A stretch of DNA of 26,420 nt from UBA5972 sp964588725 (GTDB lineage: Bacteria; Pseudomonadota; Alphaproteobacteria; Rhodobacterales; Rhodobacteraceae), in contig CAZPQL010000042.1 in NCBI GenBank assembly GCA_964588725.1, forward strand, positions 1-26,420. Direction: 5' to 3'. Positions 7,157-14,335 of the stretch are shown one piece after another. The position numbers and the translations under genes were made by a program. Numbering within the stretch: position 1 is the stretch's first letter; each line of letters starts with the position of its first letter. The notes under the pieces are model-generated. The model worked only from the letters and a program-made list of their open reading frames with translations. It searched no databases and had not been told where the DNA came from.

Positions 7157-7762
7157 CTATTTTCCAGTCAAAAGCCCAACGGTCCTGTCCACATGCACCG
7201 TGATCCACTTTGCCGTTGCTGATTGCCGATAGAACAGGTGACGGTAGAATATCGGAGCTGAAAACAGCAAAACCGTATGTATTGCGTCGACGTCTTTTGA
7301 CAACTCACCCCGAATTATCGCACGGCTTATGATCTCGGTTTCGACGCTTGCGTGATATTCTGCGGCGGCCTGTTGGATTTCCGCCACGTCGGCATCCACT
7401 GCGGCGGCGGCCATAAGCTGAGCCACCATATTGCCCCAGGGGGTCTCACTAAGCGCATGTCCAAGATCAAGCATCGCCGAAAGCATGTCGTCGCGCAGAT
7501 TGCCGGTGTCAGGCGCAGTTCTCTGAACGATTTGCCCGCGTAATGCCTCTTTGAGCAGTTTCGACTTATCTTCCCAATGCCGATACAGGGTGCTGCGCGA
7601 TATTCCGGACCGTTCCGACACGGTTTCAAAACTGCACGCCTGAAAGCCGCCTTCGGCGACAAGCTCTAGCGCGGCCTGCATCGCGGATTGTCGGGTTCTT
7701 ATGATACGTGGATCGCCCAAGTTTTGAGGTGGCTTTGGGGGCGGGTCAATTTTATCGGACAT
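7157..7762 (-). CDS. TetR/AcrR-family transcriptional regulator
   Basis: A 201-residue protein with an N-terminal TetR HTH at about 20-66: RTRQSAMQAALELVAEGG, SFETVSERSGIS, RSTLYRHWEDKSKLLKEAL. The remainder is a helical ligand-binding domain with no recognisable specificity. It is divergent from the pentapeptide / RidA / DUF2798 operon, with 134 bases between starts, and a perfect inverted repeat lies in that gap, so it probably regulates the operon and itself. The N-terminal tail is proline-rich (DPPPKPPQN). Confidence 0.92.
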   Translation of the reverse strand: MSDKIDPPPKPPQNLGDPRIIRTRQSAMQAALELVAEGGFQACSFETVSERSGISRSTLYRHWEDKSKLLKEALRGQIVQRTAPDTGNLRDDMLSAMLDLGHALSETPWGNMVAQLMAAAAVDADVAEIQQAAAEYHASVETEIISRAIIRGELSKDVDAIHTVLLFSAPIFYRHLFYRQSATAKWITVHVDRTVGLLTGK

Positions 7763-7785
7763 TTATGTTGCATATCTTTCTTATA

Positions 7786-7819
7786 TGTCCTATATCACAC
7801 TCATGAGCGAAATAGGACA
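7786..7819. promoter_or_regulatory. Candidate TetR operator (inverted repeat) between divergent genes
   Basis: TGTCCTATAT at 7786-7795 and its near-perfect reverse complement AAATAGGACA at 7810-7819 match at 9 of 10 positions, with 14 bases between them. A second GGACAT/ATGTCC pair spans 7757-7790 and overlaps the tetR start codon. The placement between divergent starts is typical of TetR autoregulation. This is inference from position and symmetry. Confidence 0.5.
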
Positions 7820-7896
7820 AAACTGTTCTGTTTCTGATAACTACACAACGGCCGGAATACAACAGCAGTTTCCGGTGTTTCTAATGGAAAGACAAA

Positions 7897-8211
7897 ATGG
7901 AACCGACAACACAAACCCGATTATCACGCGGCCAACCCGCACAAAATATGATGCAGGCACGCTCCGATCTGACAACGCGGATGAATTTTGAAGCGGCCAA
8001 TCTGGAAGGAGCGAATTTTGAAGGGGCCAATCTGGAGGGTGCAAACTTCGCGGGCGCGAATCTGGAAGGGGCCATTTTCGAGGGTGCAAACCTTGAAGGC
8101 GCAAACTTTGAAGAGGCGAACCTGACCAACGCGCAAATCGAGGGCGCAAATTTCACTGGCGCAAATCTTACCAATGCAATTCTCGAAGGGGTTGGGGTGC
8201 TGGCCGACTGA
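7897..8211 (+). CDS. Small pentapeptide-repeat protein
   Basis: A 104-residue protein. From about residue 30 to 97 it is built of roughly 13 consecutive A(N/D)LXX-type pentapeptides with alternating Leu and Phe (EGANLEGANFEGANL), predicting a short right-handed quadrilateral beta-helix of a little over three turns. The first ~29 residues are polar and unrelated. The DNA is repetitive with a 15-base period for the same reason. Longer family members can mimic DNA and protect gyrase; this one is short and its role is unknown. GGAAAG precedes the ATG at 7897. First gene of an apparent three-gene operon. Confidence 0.9.
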   Translation: MEPTTQTRLSRGQPAQNMMQARSDLTTRMNFEAANLEGANFEGANLEGANFAGANLEGAIFEGANLEGANFEEANLTNAQIEGANFTGANLTNAILEGVGVLAD

Positions 8212-8247
8212 GGCAATGGCACGAACGCAACAAACATGGAGACCAAT

Positions 8248-8640
8248 ATGCAACGTAAAACAATAAACCCTTGGACGTGGCAGCAAAAGTTTGGCTATCA
8301 GCAGGGAGTTGAGGCTACCGGCGCCACGCGAACGCTTTGGATTTCCGGCCAGACTTCGCTTGACGGAGACGGCAACGTCGTTTGTGCAGGCGACATGGCC
8401 GGGCAAATCAATCAGGTTATCGACAATATCGAGACCGTTCTGACCGGTGCGAATATGACACCCGCCGATATCGTGGCACTCAAATTTCTGACCACGGACA
8501 TGGAACTATTTTCGCAAAATGCGATGAATTTGATCCGTCTCAACGAAGCTGGAAGTCAACACACCTCAACTGCTGTTGAGGTGTCGCGTCTGGCGTACCC
8601 CCAGCTTTTGATCGAAATCGAAGCAACCGCAGTCGCGTGA
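8248..8640 (+). CDS. RidA (YjgF/YER057c/UK114) family protein
   Basis: About 130 residues, normal length for RidA-like proteins, which act as trimeric deaminases of reactive enamine/imine intermediates. The fold signature is visible: LWISGQTSLDGDGNVV, GDMAGQINQVIDNIETVLTGANM, a TTDM motif, and the terminal VSRLAYPQLLIEIEATA. The canonical catalytic Arg (R105 of E. coli RidA) is not clearly present: the closing motif has AYPQLLIEIEA where RidA has a PxxxxVE-type sequence, so this is probably a divergent subgroup. The ATG at 8248 is preferred over 8236 because GGAGA lies 6 bases before it. Confidence 0.88.
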   Translation: MQRKTINPWTWQQKFGYQQGVEATGATRTLWISGQTSLDGDGNVVCAGDMAGQINQVIDNIETVLTGANMTPADIVALKFLTTDMELFSQNAMNLIRLNEAGSQHTSTAVEVSRLAYPQLLIEIEATAVA

Positions 8641-8665
8641 CCGGCAACTGCTTAGGAGAAATGCA

Positions 8666-8914
8666 ATGACTGCTCAAACCAACGCGCCGCAACTGGCAAG
8701 CGGCAAACGGACCCACATCGTGTTTGGCATCCTGCTTTCGGGATTGATGGCGACGATTTTCTCGGGCTTCATTCCCTTCCTCGCGCTCGGGTTTACGACC
8801 GAATGGCTGTGGGCGTGGGCGTCGGGTATTCTCATCGGCTGGCCGCTTGGCTTTCTGATTGTATCGCTCGTCAACCGACCGCTCATGCGGCTGGCCGTCC
8901 GGATTACGCAATAG
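8666..8914 (+). CDS. DUF2798 two-helix membrane protein
   Basis: An 82-residue protein with two hydrophobic helices: about 21-45 (IVFGILLSGLMATIFSGFIPF) and 54-73 (GILIGWPLGFLIVSLVN), ending PLMRLAVRITQ. This is the pattern of DUF2798, small inner-membrane proteins of unknown function. The ribosome site is AGGAGAA. It begins 25 bases after the RidA stop and ends the operon facing the amidinotransferase relic. Confidence 0.88.
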   Translation: MTAQTNAPQLASGKRTHIVFGILLSGLMATIFSGFIPFLALGFTTEWLWAWASGILIGWPLGFLIVSLVNRPLMRLAVRITQ

Positions 8915-8945
8915 ACGCGGCGTCGCCGACGCTTTCACAATAACC

Positions 8946-9083
8946 TTACCCCTTCGGAAAATAATCCTCGCACTCCCCGTCGCGGTAAACATCTGCCGTG
9001 CAGCAATGCAGCCCACCGCCAAAGGCGTAGGCGTCGCGCAGCGGCACCGGGATTACGTTCATGCCGAGCTTGTCCATCTGCTC
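8946..9083 (-). pseudogene. Stranded 3' end of the amidinotransferase gene (copy 2, perfect repeat)
   Basis: On the minus strand this encodes MDKLGMNVIPVPLRDAYAF, then GGGLHCCTADVYRDGECEDY, FPKG and a TAA stop at 8948-8946. Bases 8953-9083 (131 bp) are identical to 10083-10213 within the intact gene. The terminal codons outside the identical part (AAG GGG TAA) match the paralogous relic at 6921 (CCCCTTCGG on the plus strand), whereas the intact gene ends differently. I infer that this copy holds the ancestral 3' end and was cut off from the gene body by the 9084-10082 insertion. Confidence 0.85.
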
Positions 9084-9123
9084 GAATCATCAGTTTTTGG
9101 ACACCAACAGCCTAAATTGCAGA

Positions 9124-9717
9124 CTAAGCGATTAGTGCTATCAAAATTCCAACCAAAATACCCAGAATACCGACGAAGATGCCGCCAAAGTATTTTCGAC
9201 GCTCTCCTCTTGCCGCCAATACCATTGTTTGTTCATTCGCCTTAAACTGGCTGTGGATTTGAACTATCCAGTCGAGATTTTCGTTTTGAAGAACATTGTA
9301 GATTTTGTCGCGGTCGTTTCGATGTTCTCTCGAATTTGCAATTAATTCCCTTACTTGAATCAATTCTTGAGCCAAATCCCGCCATTCAGGGAAATAGGTG
9401 AGAATATTGTGCGCGCCAATTTTATTTGTCGCAATGTCCAAATCTGAAGAAATTTTGGCGGTGGCAGCGTCGATGGCATCATGACGTGCACGACAGCAGT
9501 CAAAATGCGCGTCGCCTAGCAATTTAATTGCTTTGTCAGGATCATTATCTTTTTCGGCTAACGCCTCGACCAAACGTCTGCCAGCATATCGCAATTCGTA
9601 AACTGCCGGATTGATCACTTCGCCGTTAACTTGTTCAGCCTTCTTAATCGCGTTTTCGGCTTTGTTCCACTCATCAAGTACAGCGGCAATACCCCCCTCC
9701 AAATTAGCAAATTCCAT
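9124..9717 (-). CDS. Unknown helical protein with C-terminal membrane anchor
   Basis: 197 residues from ATG at 9717. An upstream in-frame start would lengthen it by 28 basic residues, but would overlap the preceding small gene. I do not recognise the family with certainty. The protein is largely helical and charged. A well-formed block near 37-75 reads NPAVYELRYAGRRLVEALA, then LLGDAHFDCCRARHDAIDAA. A single hydrophobic C-terminal segment follows: FGGIFVGILGILVGILIALI. The shape (soluble helical domain facing the cytoplasm, C-terminal anchor) is seen in several small membrane-acting effectors, but no catalytic motif is present. It is the second gene of the AT-rich insert. Confidence 0.65.
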   Translation of the reverse strand: MEFANLEGGIAAVLDEWNKAENAIKKAEQVNGEVINPAVYELRYAGRRLVEALAEKDNDPDKAIKLLGDAHFDCCRARHDAIDAATAKISSDLDIATNKIGAHNILTYFPEWRDLAQELIQVRELIANSREHRNDRDKIYNVLQNENLDWIVQIHSQFKANEQTMVLAARGERRKYFGGIFVGILGILVGILIALIA

Positions 9718-9730
9718 TGCAAGACAAAGC

Positions 9731-9943
9731 CTATGCAGTTTTCGACAATTTATTCTTAAGCCCCTGAATCGCTCTGTCGGACTGCTTAGAAATTTTTTCA
9801 AGCATGTTGGTTGTCATATACCAACCTTTTTGGGAAAAAACGTTCCCTCTGGTCTGTTTCTTAACAATATTTTTTGTGGCATTGTCTTTCGCAGCAAAAT
9901 AGTCCGCAAAAGTAAGCCAATCAAGTAAACCAGAAATCCGCAT
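9731..9943 (-). CDS. Unknown 70-residue protein in the insert
   Basis: Starts at ATG 9943 behind a convincing ribosome site (GAAGGG, 8 bases before the ATG) and ends 13 bases before the start of the 197-residue gene, so the two look like an operon. The sequence begins MRISGLLDWLTFADYFAAKD and ends rich in Lys (KISKQSDRAIQGLKNKLSK). No motif, signal peptide or membrane helix is recognised. An internal ATG at about residue 43 could alternatively start a 28-residue peptide. Confidence 0.5.
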   Translation of the reverse strand: MRISGLLDWLTFADYFAAKDNATKNIVKKQTRGNVFSQKGWYMTTNMLEKISKQSDRAIQGLKNKLSKTA

Positions 9944-10063
9944 TCCGATTTCCCTTCAAGAATCGCAGTCAAGCTGCGGCCGCTATCAACAAAAAGGCAA
10001 AGAGTCAAGAGCTTTATCGATAACTTACGCTAACCTAGTTTGTATAAATTGCCAAGCCAAGAT

Positions 10064-11197
10064 TTAGATTTCTGCCCGCTCTTTCGGAAAATAATCCTCG
10101 CACTCCCCGTCGCGGTAAACATCTGCCGTGCAGCAATGCAGCCCACCGCCAAAGGCGTAGGCGTCGCGCAGCGGCACCGGGATTACGTTCATGCCGAGCT
10201 TGTCCATCTGCTCCATCTGGTAGACCTCGGACGCTTCAACGCAGACGGTTTTGGGGTCGAGCACCAGTACGTTCATGCTGAGCCAGGTGGAGGAATAACA
10301 CAGCGGCGGCGGGGAATTATGCGCAGGCTGCGCGGCATCGACGATTTCCCAACCGTTGCGGGTGAACATTTCGCGCTGATCGTTGGGCAGACGGCGCTGC
10401 GGGTTGTTCACAATCAGGCCGGGGCGTAGCGGGGTGAAAGTGGCGTCGATGTGGATCGGGTAAGGATCACCGGGAAAATTAACAGCGTGCACGCGGTGAT
10501 CGGGAAAGTGACGCGCCAGCCACTCAATGCCCTTTTGATTGGTGGTAAACCCGTGCTGCACCACCAGATCGCGGCCAAAGCGCAAAACGTCAGCGGCGTC
10601 AAACAGTGGCTCTTCATCGGTTGTCACAAAGAACTTTTCGGCAGCCCACTGCAGGCGCTTTTCCACACCGATTTTGTCTGACAGGTAATCCTTGTGATAA
10701 TCCGCATCGGTCAGGCGGGGTTTTGGCGCCGCCTCGTGGCGAAAACGCGGGTCTTCGTTGAAATACTGCTGCATCAACGGGCGGTAATTCAGATATTCAA
10801 ACCAGCGGCAGCGATAGCTCATGGTGGCTTCCAGCATCTCGCGGCCCACGGTCAGCAACACGTCACGCGGCGGCATACAGCCAAACTGGCTGTCGGTATG
10901 AAAATCCGGCGTGGTGGCGGCGACCGCGTGGTCAATCGAGGTTGGCCGGTCCACACGCAGGCCACGTTTGCGCAGCATATCGGCGAAATTATCCAGCAAT
11001 TCGTTGGCGCGGTCGATGGTGTCCTGCGGACGCCGCCCCCAAGTGCCCCGCATGTCGCTGTCTTCGGGTACTTTGGCCTCCAGCGCCGGTTCGTTCGGCG
11101 GGATGTGCCCATCATCGGCGCGGCCAACGATCACATGGCGCAGGGTGTCCCATTCGTTCCAGCTTTTGACTTCGGTTTTGTCAGGTGACCAATTCAT
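10064..11197 (-). CDS. L-arginine:glycine amidinotransferase (AGAT) family protein
   Basis: 377 residues that align well with mammalian AGAT. The catalytic residues are conserved: Asp203 in FDAADVLRFGRD, His249 in YPIHIDATF, and the nucleophile Cys355 in GGGLHCCTADV (human Asp254, His303, Cys407). WLSMNVLVLD and IEWLARHFPDHRVH are also AGAT-like. The enzyme would move an amidino group from arginine to an amine acceptor; glycine is the acceptor in AGAT, but streptomycin- and toxin-pathway relatives use others. The last codons (KERAEI) come from inserted DNA; the stranded copy at 8946 ends KG instead. The gene is divergent from the DUF2125 gene. Confidence 0.93.
   Translation of the reverse strand: MNWSPDKTEVKSWNEWDTLRHVIVGRADDGHIPPNEPALEAKVPEDSDMRGTWGRRPQDTIDRANELLDNFADMLRKRGLRVDRPTSIDHAVAATTPDFHTDSQFGCMPPRDVLLTVGREMLEATMSYRCRWFEYLNYRPLMQQYFNEDPRFRHEAAPKPRLTDADYHKDYLSDKIGVEKRLQWAAEKFFVTTDEEPLFDAADVLRFGRDLVVQHGFTTNQKGIEWLARHFPDHRVHAVNFPGDPYPIHIDATFTPLRPGLIVNNPQRRLPNDQREMFTRNGWEIVDAAQPAHNSPPPLCYSSTWLSMNVLVLDPKTVCVEASEVYQMEQMDKLGMNVIPVPLRDAYAFGGGLHCCTADVYRDGECEDYFPKERAEI
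10083..10213 (-). repeat. 131-bp direct repeat, copy 1 (inside the amidinotransferase gene)
   Basis: Identical base for base to 8953-9083, at an offset of 1130 bases. It spans codons for about residues 328-371, including the catalytic-cysteine motif. The identity stops abruptly on both sides. Confidence 0.95.
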
Positions 11198-11247
11198 AAG
11201 CGCCTCGCCCAGTTTACCAGCGCACTAAAAGCGCGAGACTGCGACCT

Positions 11248-11274
11248 ATGCAAGCGGGAACTCGCCTGTTGCAT
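11248..11274. promoter_or_regulatory. Palindrome between divergent genes
   Basis: ATGCAA at 11248-11253 and TTGCAT at 11269-11274 form a perfect 6-bp inverted repeat with a 15-base centre, about 50 bases before the amidinotransferase start and 68 before the DUF2125 gene. It could be an operator, but no regulator is identified. Confidence 0.3.
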
Positions 11275-11341
11275 GGTTAAACTTGACCCGCGCCCGTGAA
11301 ACACGGATGCTGGTCTCGACATTTTTTTTGGGAGAACAGTC

Positions 11342-12862
11342 ATGAGTAAAAACTTTCTGAAATATTCATTAGTCACGTTAAGCGTATCGGCCTTCGCGAT
11401 GCCCGCCGTTGCAGAGATTTCCGCGCAGGAATTGCTGGACGAGTGGATCGCCATGAGCGAGGGCTTTGGGCAGCAAATTGAAATCGGATCGCAGGAACGC
11501 GACGGTGACACGCTGGTGATCAGCAATCTCAGCGCTGTCTCTACACTTCCCGAGGGGCAGCTCACAGCGACGATCGACTGGCTGCGTCTGCGCGAAGTCG
11601 GTGGTGCAGTCGAGATTACACTGTCACCACGATCCGAGATTTTGGCAACAGCAATGCCGCAGCCTGGTATGGAGGTGGTGGTCAAAGGCCACACCGAGCA
11701 AGCCAATACATCCGTAATAGTGTCGGGTTCGCTTGACGAACTGACGCTCGACATATCAGCTGATGCATCCAGTTTTTCAATTGATGACATCAATGTCGGC
11801 CCCTTGCAGATAGAGGCAGGCTTGTTTTTGGGTGCGGAAAATCTGACGGCGAGTTACGGTCTGGATAAGCTGGAAGGCTCTAAACGCAGCGTTGAGGGCA
11901 GTTACGCCATAGGCGGATTTGAACTGAGTTTCGATGCCAAACCCCCAGGGGATGACGGCTTTGTAAACGGTTCGCTGACCATGGAAGATCTTGAATTGAC
12001 GTTTGACGCCAATTTCGTGGGTCTAAGCGACATCGAGGCGATGATCGGTTCCGGTAAAAATCCCCTGGCGGACGTAAACGGTGGCATAGACGTCAACACG
12101 GGTCCGATAGCCTTTGATTTCGCATTTGATATTGATGGTGACAACGGCGCTGTCGACGGCACACTTGGGTCCGCGGGCGGATTGATCAGCGTCACGCCGG
12201 AAGAATTCGCTTATGGTTTCTACGAACGCGACGCGGTGATCAACGCTGTGTCTTCTGCAATTCCATTTCCCAGGGTCACCCTGAAATACGATGAAATCGC
12301 ACTGGATATCAACGCGCCGCTGGCGCAATCTGATCAGCCGGTGGCCTTTACTTTTCTTGCGGCGCTGCGGGGTATCGCGGTCAACGAAGAAATTTGGGGG
12401 ATATTCGATCCAACTGGAAAACTGCCCCACGATCCTGTGACAGCGGCGATTGACGTCAGCGGCACCTATAATATTCTGGCTGACCTGATGAACATCGGCG
12501 AAATCATTTCGCTGGGCGGACCGCCCGCCGAACCTGTTTCGCTGAACCTGAACGAATTGCTGGTTTCCGCTGCCGGTGCCGAACTGACCGGTCAGGGCGC
12601 GTTCACTTTCAACAATGACAATCTGGAAACATTTGACGGTATTCCGCAACCCATAGGGTCGGTTGATCTGTCTCTTCGCGGCGGATTTGGGCTGATGGAT
12701 AAGCTGATCGAAATGCGGCTTGTCCCTGCCGACGCGGCGCTCGGCATTCGCGCGATGCTGGGTGCATTTGCCAAGCCCGGTGACAGCGCCGATCATTTTG
12801 TATCGACGATCGAGCTAACTCCGGAAGGCGCGGTAATGGCCAACGGTCAACGCCTGCGGTGA
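11342..12862 (+). CDS. DUF2125 family exported protein
   Basis: 506 residues with a clear Sec signal peptide (basic MSKNFLKYS, a hydrophobic core, cleavage probably after AMPAVA at ~24). The remainder is a repetitive beta-rich chain with many GSLTMEDLEL/LDISADASS-type strands. The C-terminal region (SLNLNELLVSAAGAELTGQGAF, GSVDLSLRGGFGLMDKL, EGAVMANGQRLR) matches what I know of DUF2125 in Rhodobacterales. The function is unknown; the layout resembles AsmA-like envelope proteins. The ribosome site is GGGAGAA, and a strong terminator follows. Confidence 0.85.
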   Translation: MSKNFLKYSLVTLSVSAFAMPAVAEISAQELLDEWIAMSEGFGQQIEIGSQERDGDTLVISNLSAVSTLPEGQLTATIDWLRLREVGGAVEITLSPRSEILATAMPQPGMEVVVKGHTEQANTSVIVSGSLDELTLDISADASSFSIDDINVGPLQIEAGLFLGAENLTASYGLDKLEGSKRSVEGSYAIGGFELSFDAKPPGDDGFVNGSLTMEDLELTFDANFVGLSDIEAMIGSGKNPLADVNGGIDVNTGPIAFDFAFDIDGDNGAVDGTLGSAGGLISVTPEEFAYGFYERDAVINAVSSAIPFPRVTLKYDEIALDINAPLAQSDQPVAFTFLAALRGIAVNEEIWGIFDPTGKLPHDPVTAAIDVSGTYNILADLMNIGEIISLGGPPAEPVSLNLNELLVSAAGAELTGQGAFTFNNDNLETFDGIPQPIGSVDLSLRGGFGLMDKLIEMRLVPADAALGIRAMLGAFAKPGDSADHFVSTIELTPEGAVMANGQRLR

Positions 12863-12882
12863 ACCGTATACCTCAATCGATC

Positions 12883-12914
12883 AAGGCGGCGCGTTCGCGT
12901 GCCGCCTTTTTCGT
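12883..12914 (+). terminator. Rho-independent terminator after the DUF2125 gene
   Basis: AAGGCGGC and GCCGCCTT pair around a GC-rich 10-base centre, followed directly by a run of T on the plus strand. It starts 20 bases after the stop at 12862. Confidence 0.85.
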
Positions 12915-12988
12915 TTATGGCCGCTGACTTGCAGGTGTCTCCCGGGTGACTTACCTGAATGAGACAGACAACCAACCGGACGCATTGA

Positions 12989-14335
12989 ATGACTACAAAT
13001 ATTGAAACCCTGTCCAAATCTCTGCTGCACGCAGCAAAGTTGGCCGGCGCAAATGACGCCGACGCTATGGTGGTTTCGGGCAGCGCGCTTTCCATCGAAA
13101 CTTTGAACGGAACACTGGAACACGCCGAGCGGTCCGAGGGCATCGATCTGGGACTGCGGGTAATCCTTGGCAGCAAACAAGCCTGTGTTTCCGCGTCCGA
13201 CTTCAGGCCGGAGACCATCACCGAAATGGCGCAACGGGCAGTGGCCATGGCCCGTGAAGCCCCCGACGATCCTTCTGTCGGGCTGGCGAGCGTGGATCAA
13301 CTGGCGCAAAACTGGGACGTCGAAGCGCTTGAACTCTGCGATCCGGCGAACGAGCCATCGCCCAAAGAATTGGAAAACGACGCCCTGATTGCCGAGGATG
13401 CCGCTCAGTGCGTCAAAGGTGTTGCGCAGGTGCAGGGTTCCAGCGCCGGATATTCGTCGCGCGACATCCATATTGCGGGCTCGAATGGATTTGACGGCGG
13501 TTACAGGCGTACGTCGCGGTCTGTTTCCTGTGTGGCCATCAGCGGTGAAGGTCTGGGAATGGAGCGTGATTATGCCGGTGAAGGACGGGTCTTTCAAAGC
13601 GATCTGCCCGATGCCGCTTCGATAGGCCGTCTGGCCGGAGAACGTGCCGCCGCGCGTTTCAATTCCCGGCGCCCGCCGACAGGGGCTTATCCGGTACTAT
13701 TTGACGAACGGATTTCGTCGTCGCTGATCGGACACATCATGTCAGCGATCAACGGCGCGGCAATCGTACGCGGCGCAAGTTGGTTGCGCGATGCCATGGA
13801 CACACGAATTTTACCTGCGGAACTTTCTTTGACAGAGGATCCTTTACGGGTACGCATATCCGGATCCAAACCGTTTGACGCCGAAGGGCTGGCGACCCAA
13901 CGGCGTTTGATTGTCGACAAGGGCGTGCTGAAAACCTGGACGCTCGATCTGGCCTCTGCGCGGCGACTCGGACTGAACAGCACGGGCAACGCCGCCAAGG
14001 GAACGTCTTCGCCACCAACACCTTCGGCAGGCAATCTGGCGCTGACACAAGGAACTGCCAGCCGCGAGGACCTGATTGAAACCATGGGTACGGGACTGCT
14101 GGTCACGTCGATGATCGGTGCAACGATCAATCCAAACACCGGCGATTATTCGCGTGGCGCGACGGGATTCTGGATACAGAACGGCGAAATTACCGTCCCC
14201 GTCAATGAATGCACCATCGCGGGAAACCTGCACGAAATGCTACGTACGCTTGTACCGGCCAACGACGCGCGCGCGCATCTTTCCCGAACCGTTCCCAGTC
14301 TTTTAGTCGAAGGATTGACTATTGCCGGTGTCTGA
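12989..14335 (+). CDS. pmbA: TldD/PmbA family metalloprotease-like protein (PmbA type)
   Basis: 448 residues, full length for PmbA/TldE. Recognisable blocks: EHAERSEGIDLGLRVILG near the N-terminus, SRDIHIAGSNGFDGGYRRTS, PVLFDERISSSLIGHI, the middle SGSKPFDAEGLATQRRLIVDKG, and the C-terminal MIGATINPNTGDYSRGATGF and NECTIAGNLHEML. In E. coli, TldD and TldE together process microcin B17 and CcdA, with the zinc-binding HExxxH in TldD; PmbA/TldE lacks it, and none is seen here. The TldD partner is not in the window. The gene heads the pmbA - phosphatase - DUF4170 - kdtA - lpxK cluster. Confidence 0.92.
   Translation: MTTNIETLSKSLLHAAKLAGANDADAMVVSGSALSIETLNGTLEHAERSEGIDLGLRVILGSKQACVSASDFRPETITEMAQRAVAMAREAPDDPSVGLASVDQLAQNWDVEALELCDPANEPSPKELENDALIAEDAAQCVKGVAQVQGSSAGYSSRDIHIAGSNGFDGGYRRTSRSVSCVAISGEGLGMERDYAGEGRVFQSDLPDAASIGRLAGERAAARFNSRRPPTGAYPVLFDERISSSLIGHIMSAINGAAIVRGASWLRDAMDTRILPAELSLTEDPLRVRISGSKPFDAEGLATQRRLIVDKGVLKTWTLDLASARRLGLNSTGNAAKGTSSPPTPSAGNLALTQGTASREDLIETMGTGLLVTSMIGATINPNTGDYSRGATGFWIQNGEITVPVNECTIAGNLHEMLRTLVPANDARAHLSRTVPSLLVEGLTIAGV

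Larger units (their letters stand above)
9084..10082 (-). mobile_element. AT-rich 1-kb insert between 131-bp direct repeats, no recombinase gene
   Basis: These 999 bases lie exactly between the two perfect copies of the amidinotransferase 3' end. Composition differs sharply: two 60-base lines I counted (9241 and 9841) are about 37-38% GC, against 57% for a line of the amidinotransferase gene (10201). The insert carries two minus-strand genes of unknown family and supplies a new last six codons to the amidinotransferase. No transposase, integrase or obvious terminal inverted repeats are visible. Integration of a circle by single crossover within the 131 bp would give precisely this structure. 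Confidence 0.6.

Noticed and set aside
7984..8190. Tandem 15-base periodic repeat resembling a CRISPR-like or satellite array
   Set aside because: The periodicity is the DNA image of in-frame pentapeptide repeats; units are degenerate, with no spacers.
9814..10008. 64-codon minus-strand frame overlapping the 70-residue gene
   Set aside because: It overlaps the better-supported frame that has a clear ribosome site, and has no such site itself.
8953..10213. Integron cassette array with the 131-bp repeat as attC
   Set aside because: The repeat encodes a conserved enzyme end in frame, lacks attC-type paired core sites as far as I can see, and no integron integrase is present.
12023..12796. 257-codon minus-strand frame inside the DUF2125 gene
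   Set aside because: No ribosome site or domain; the opposite strand has a signal peptide, family homology and a terminator.
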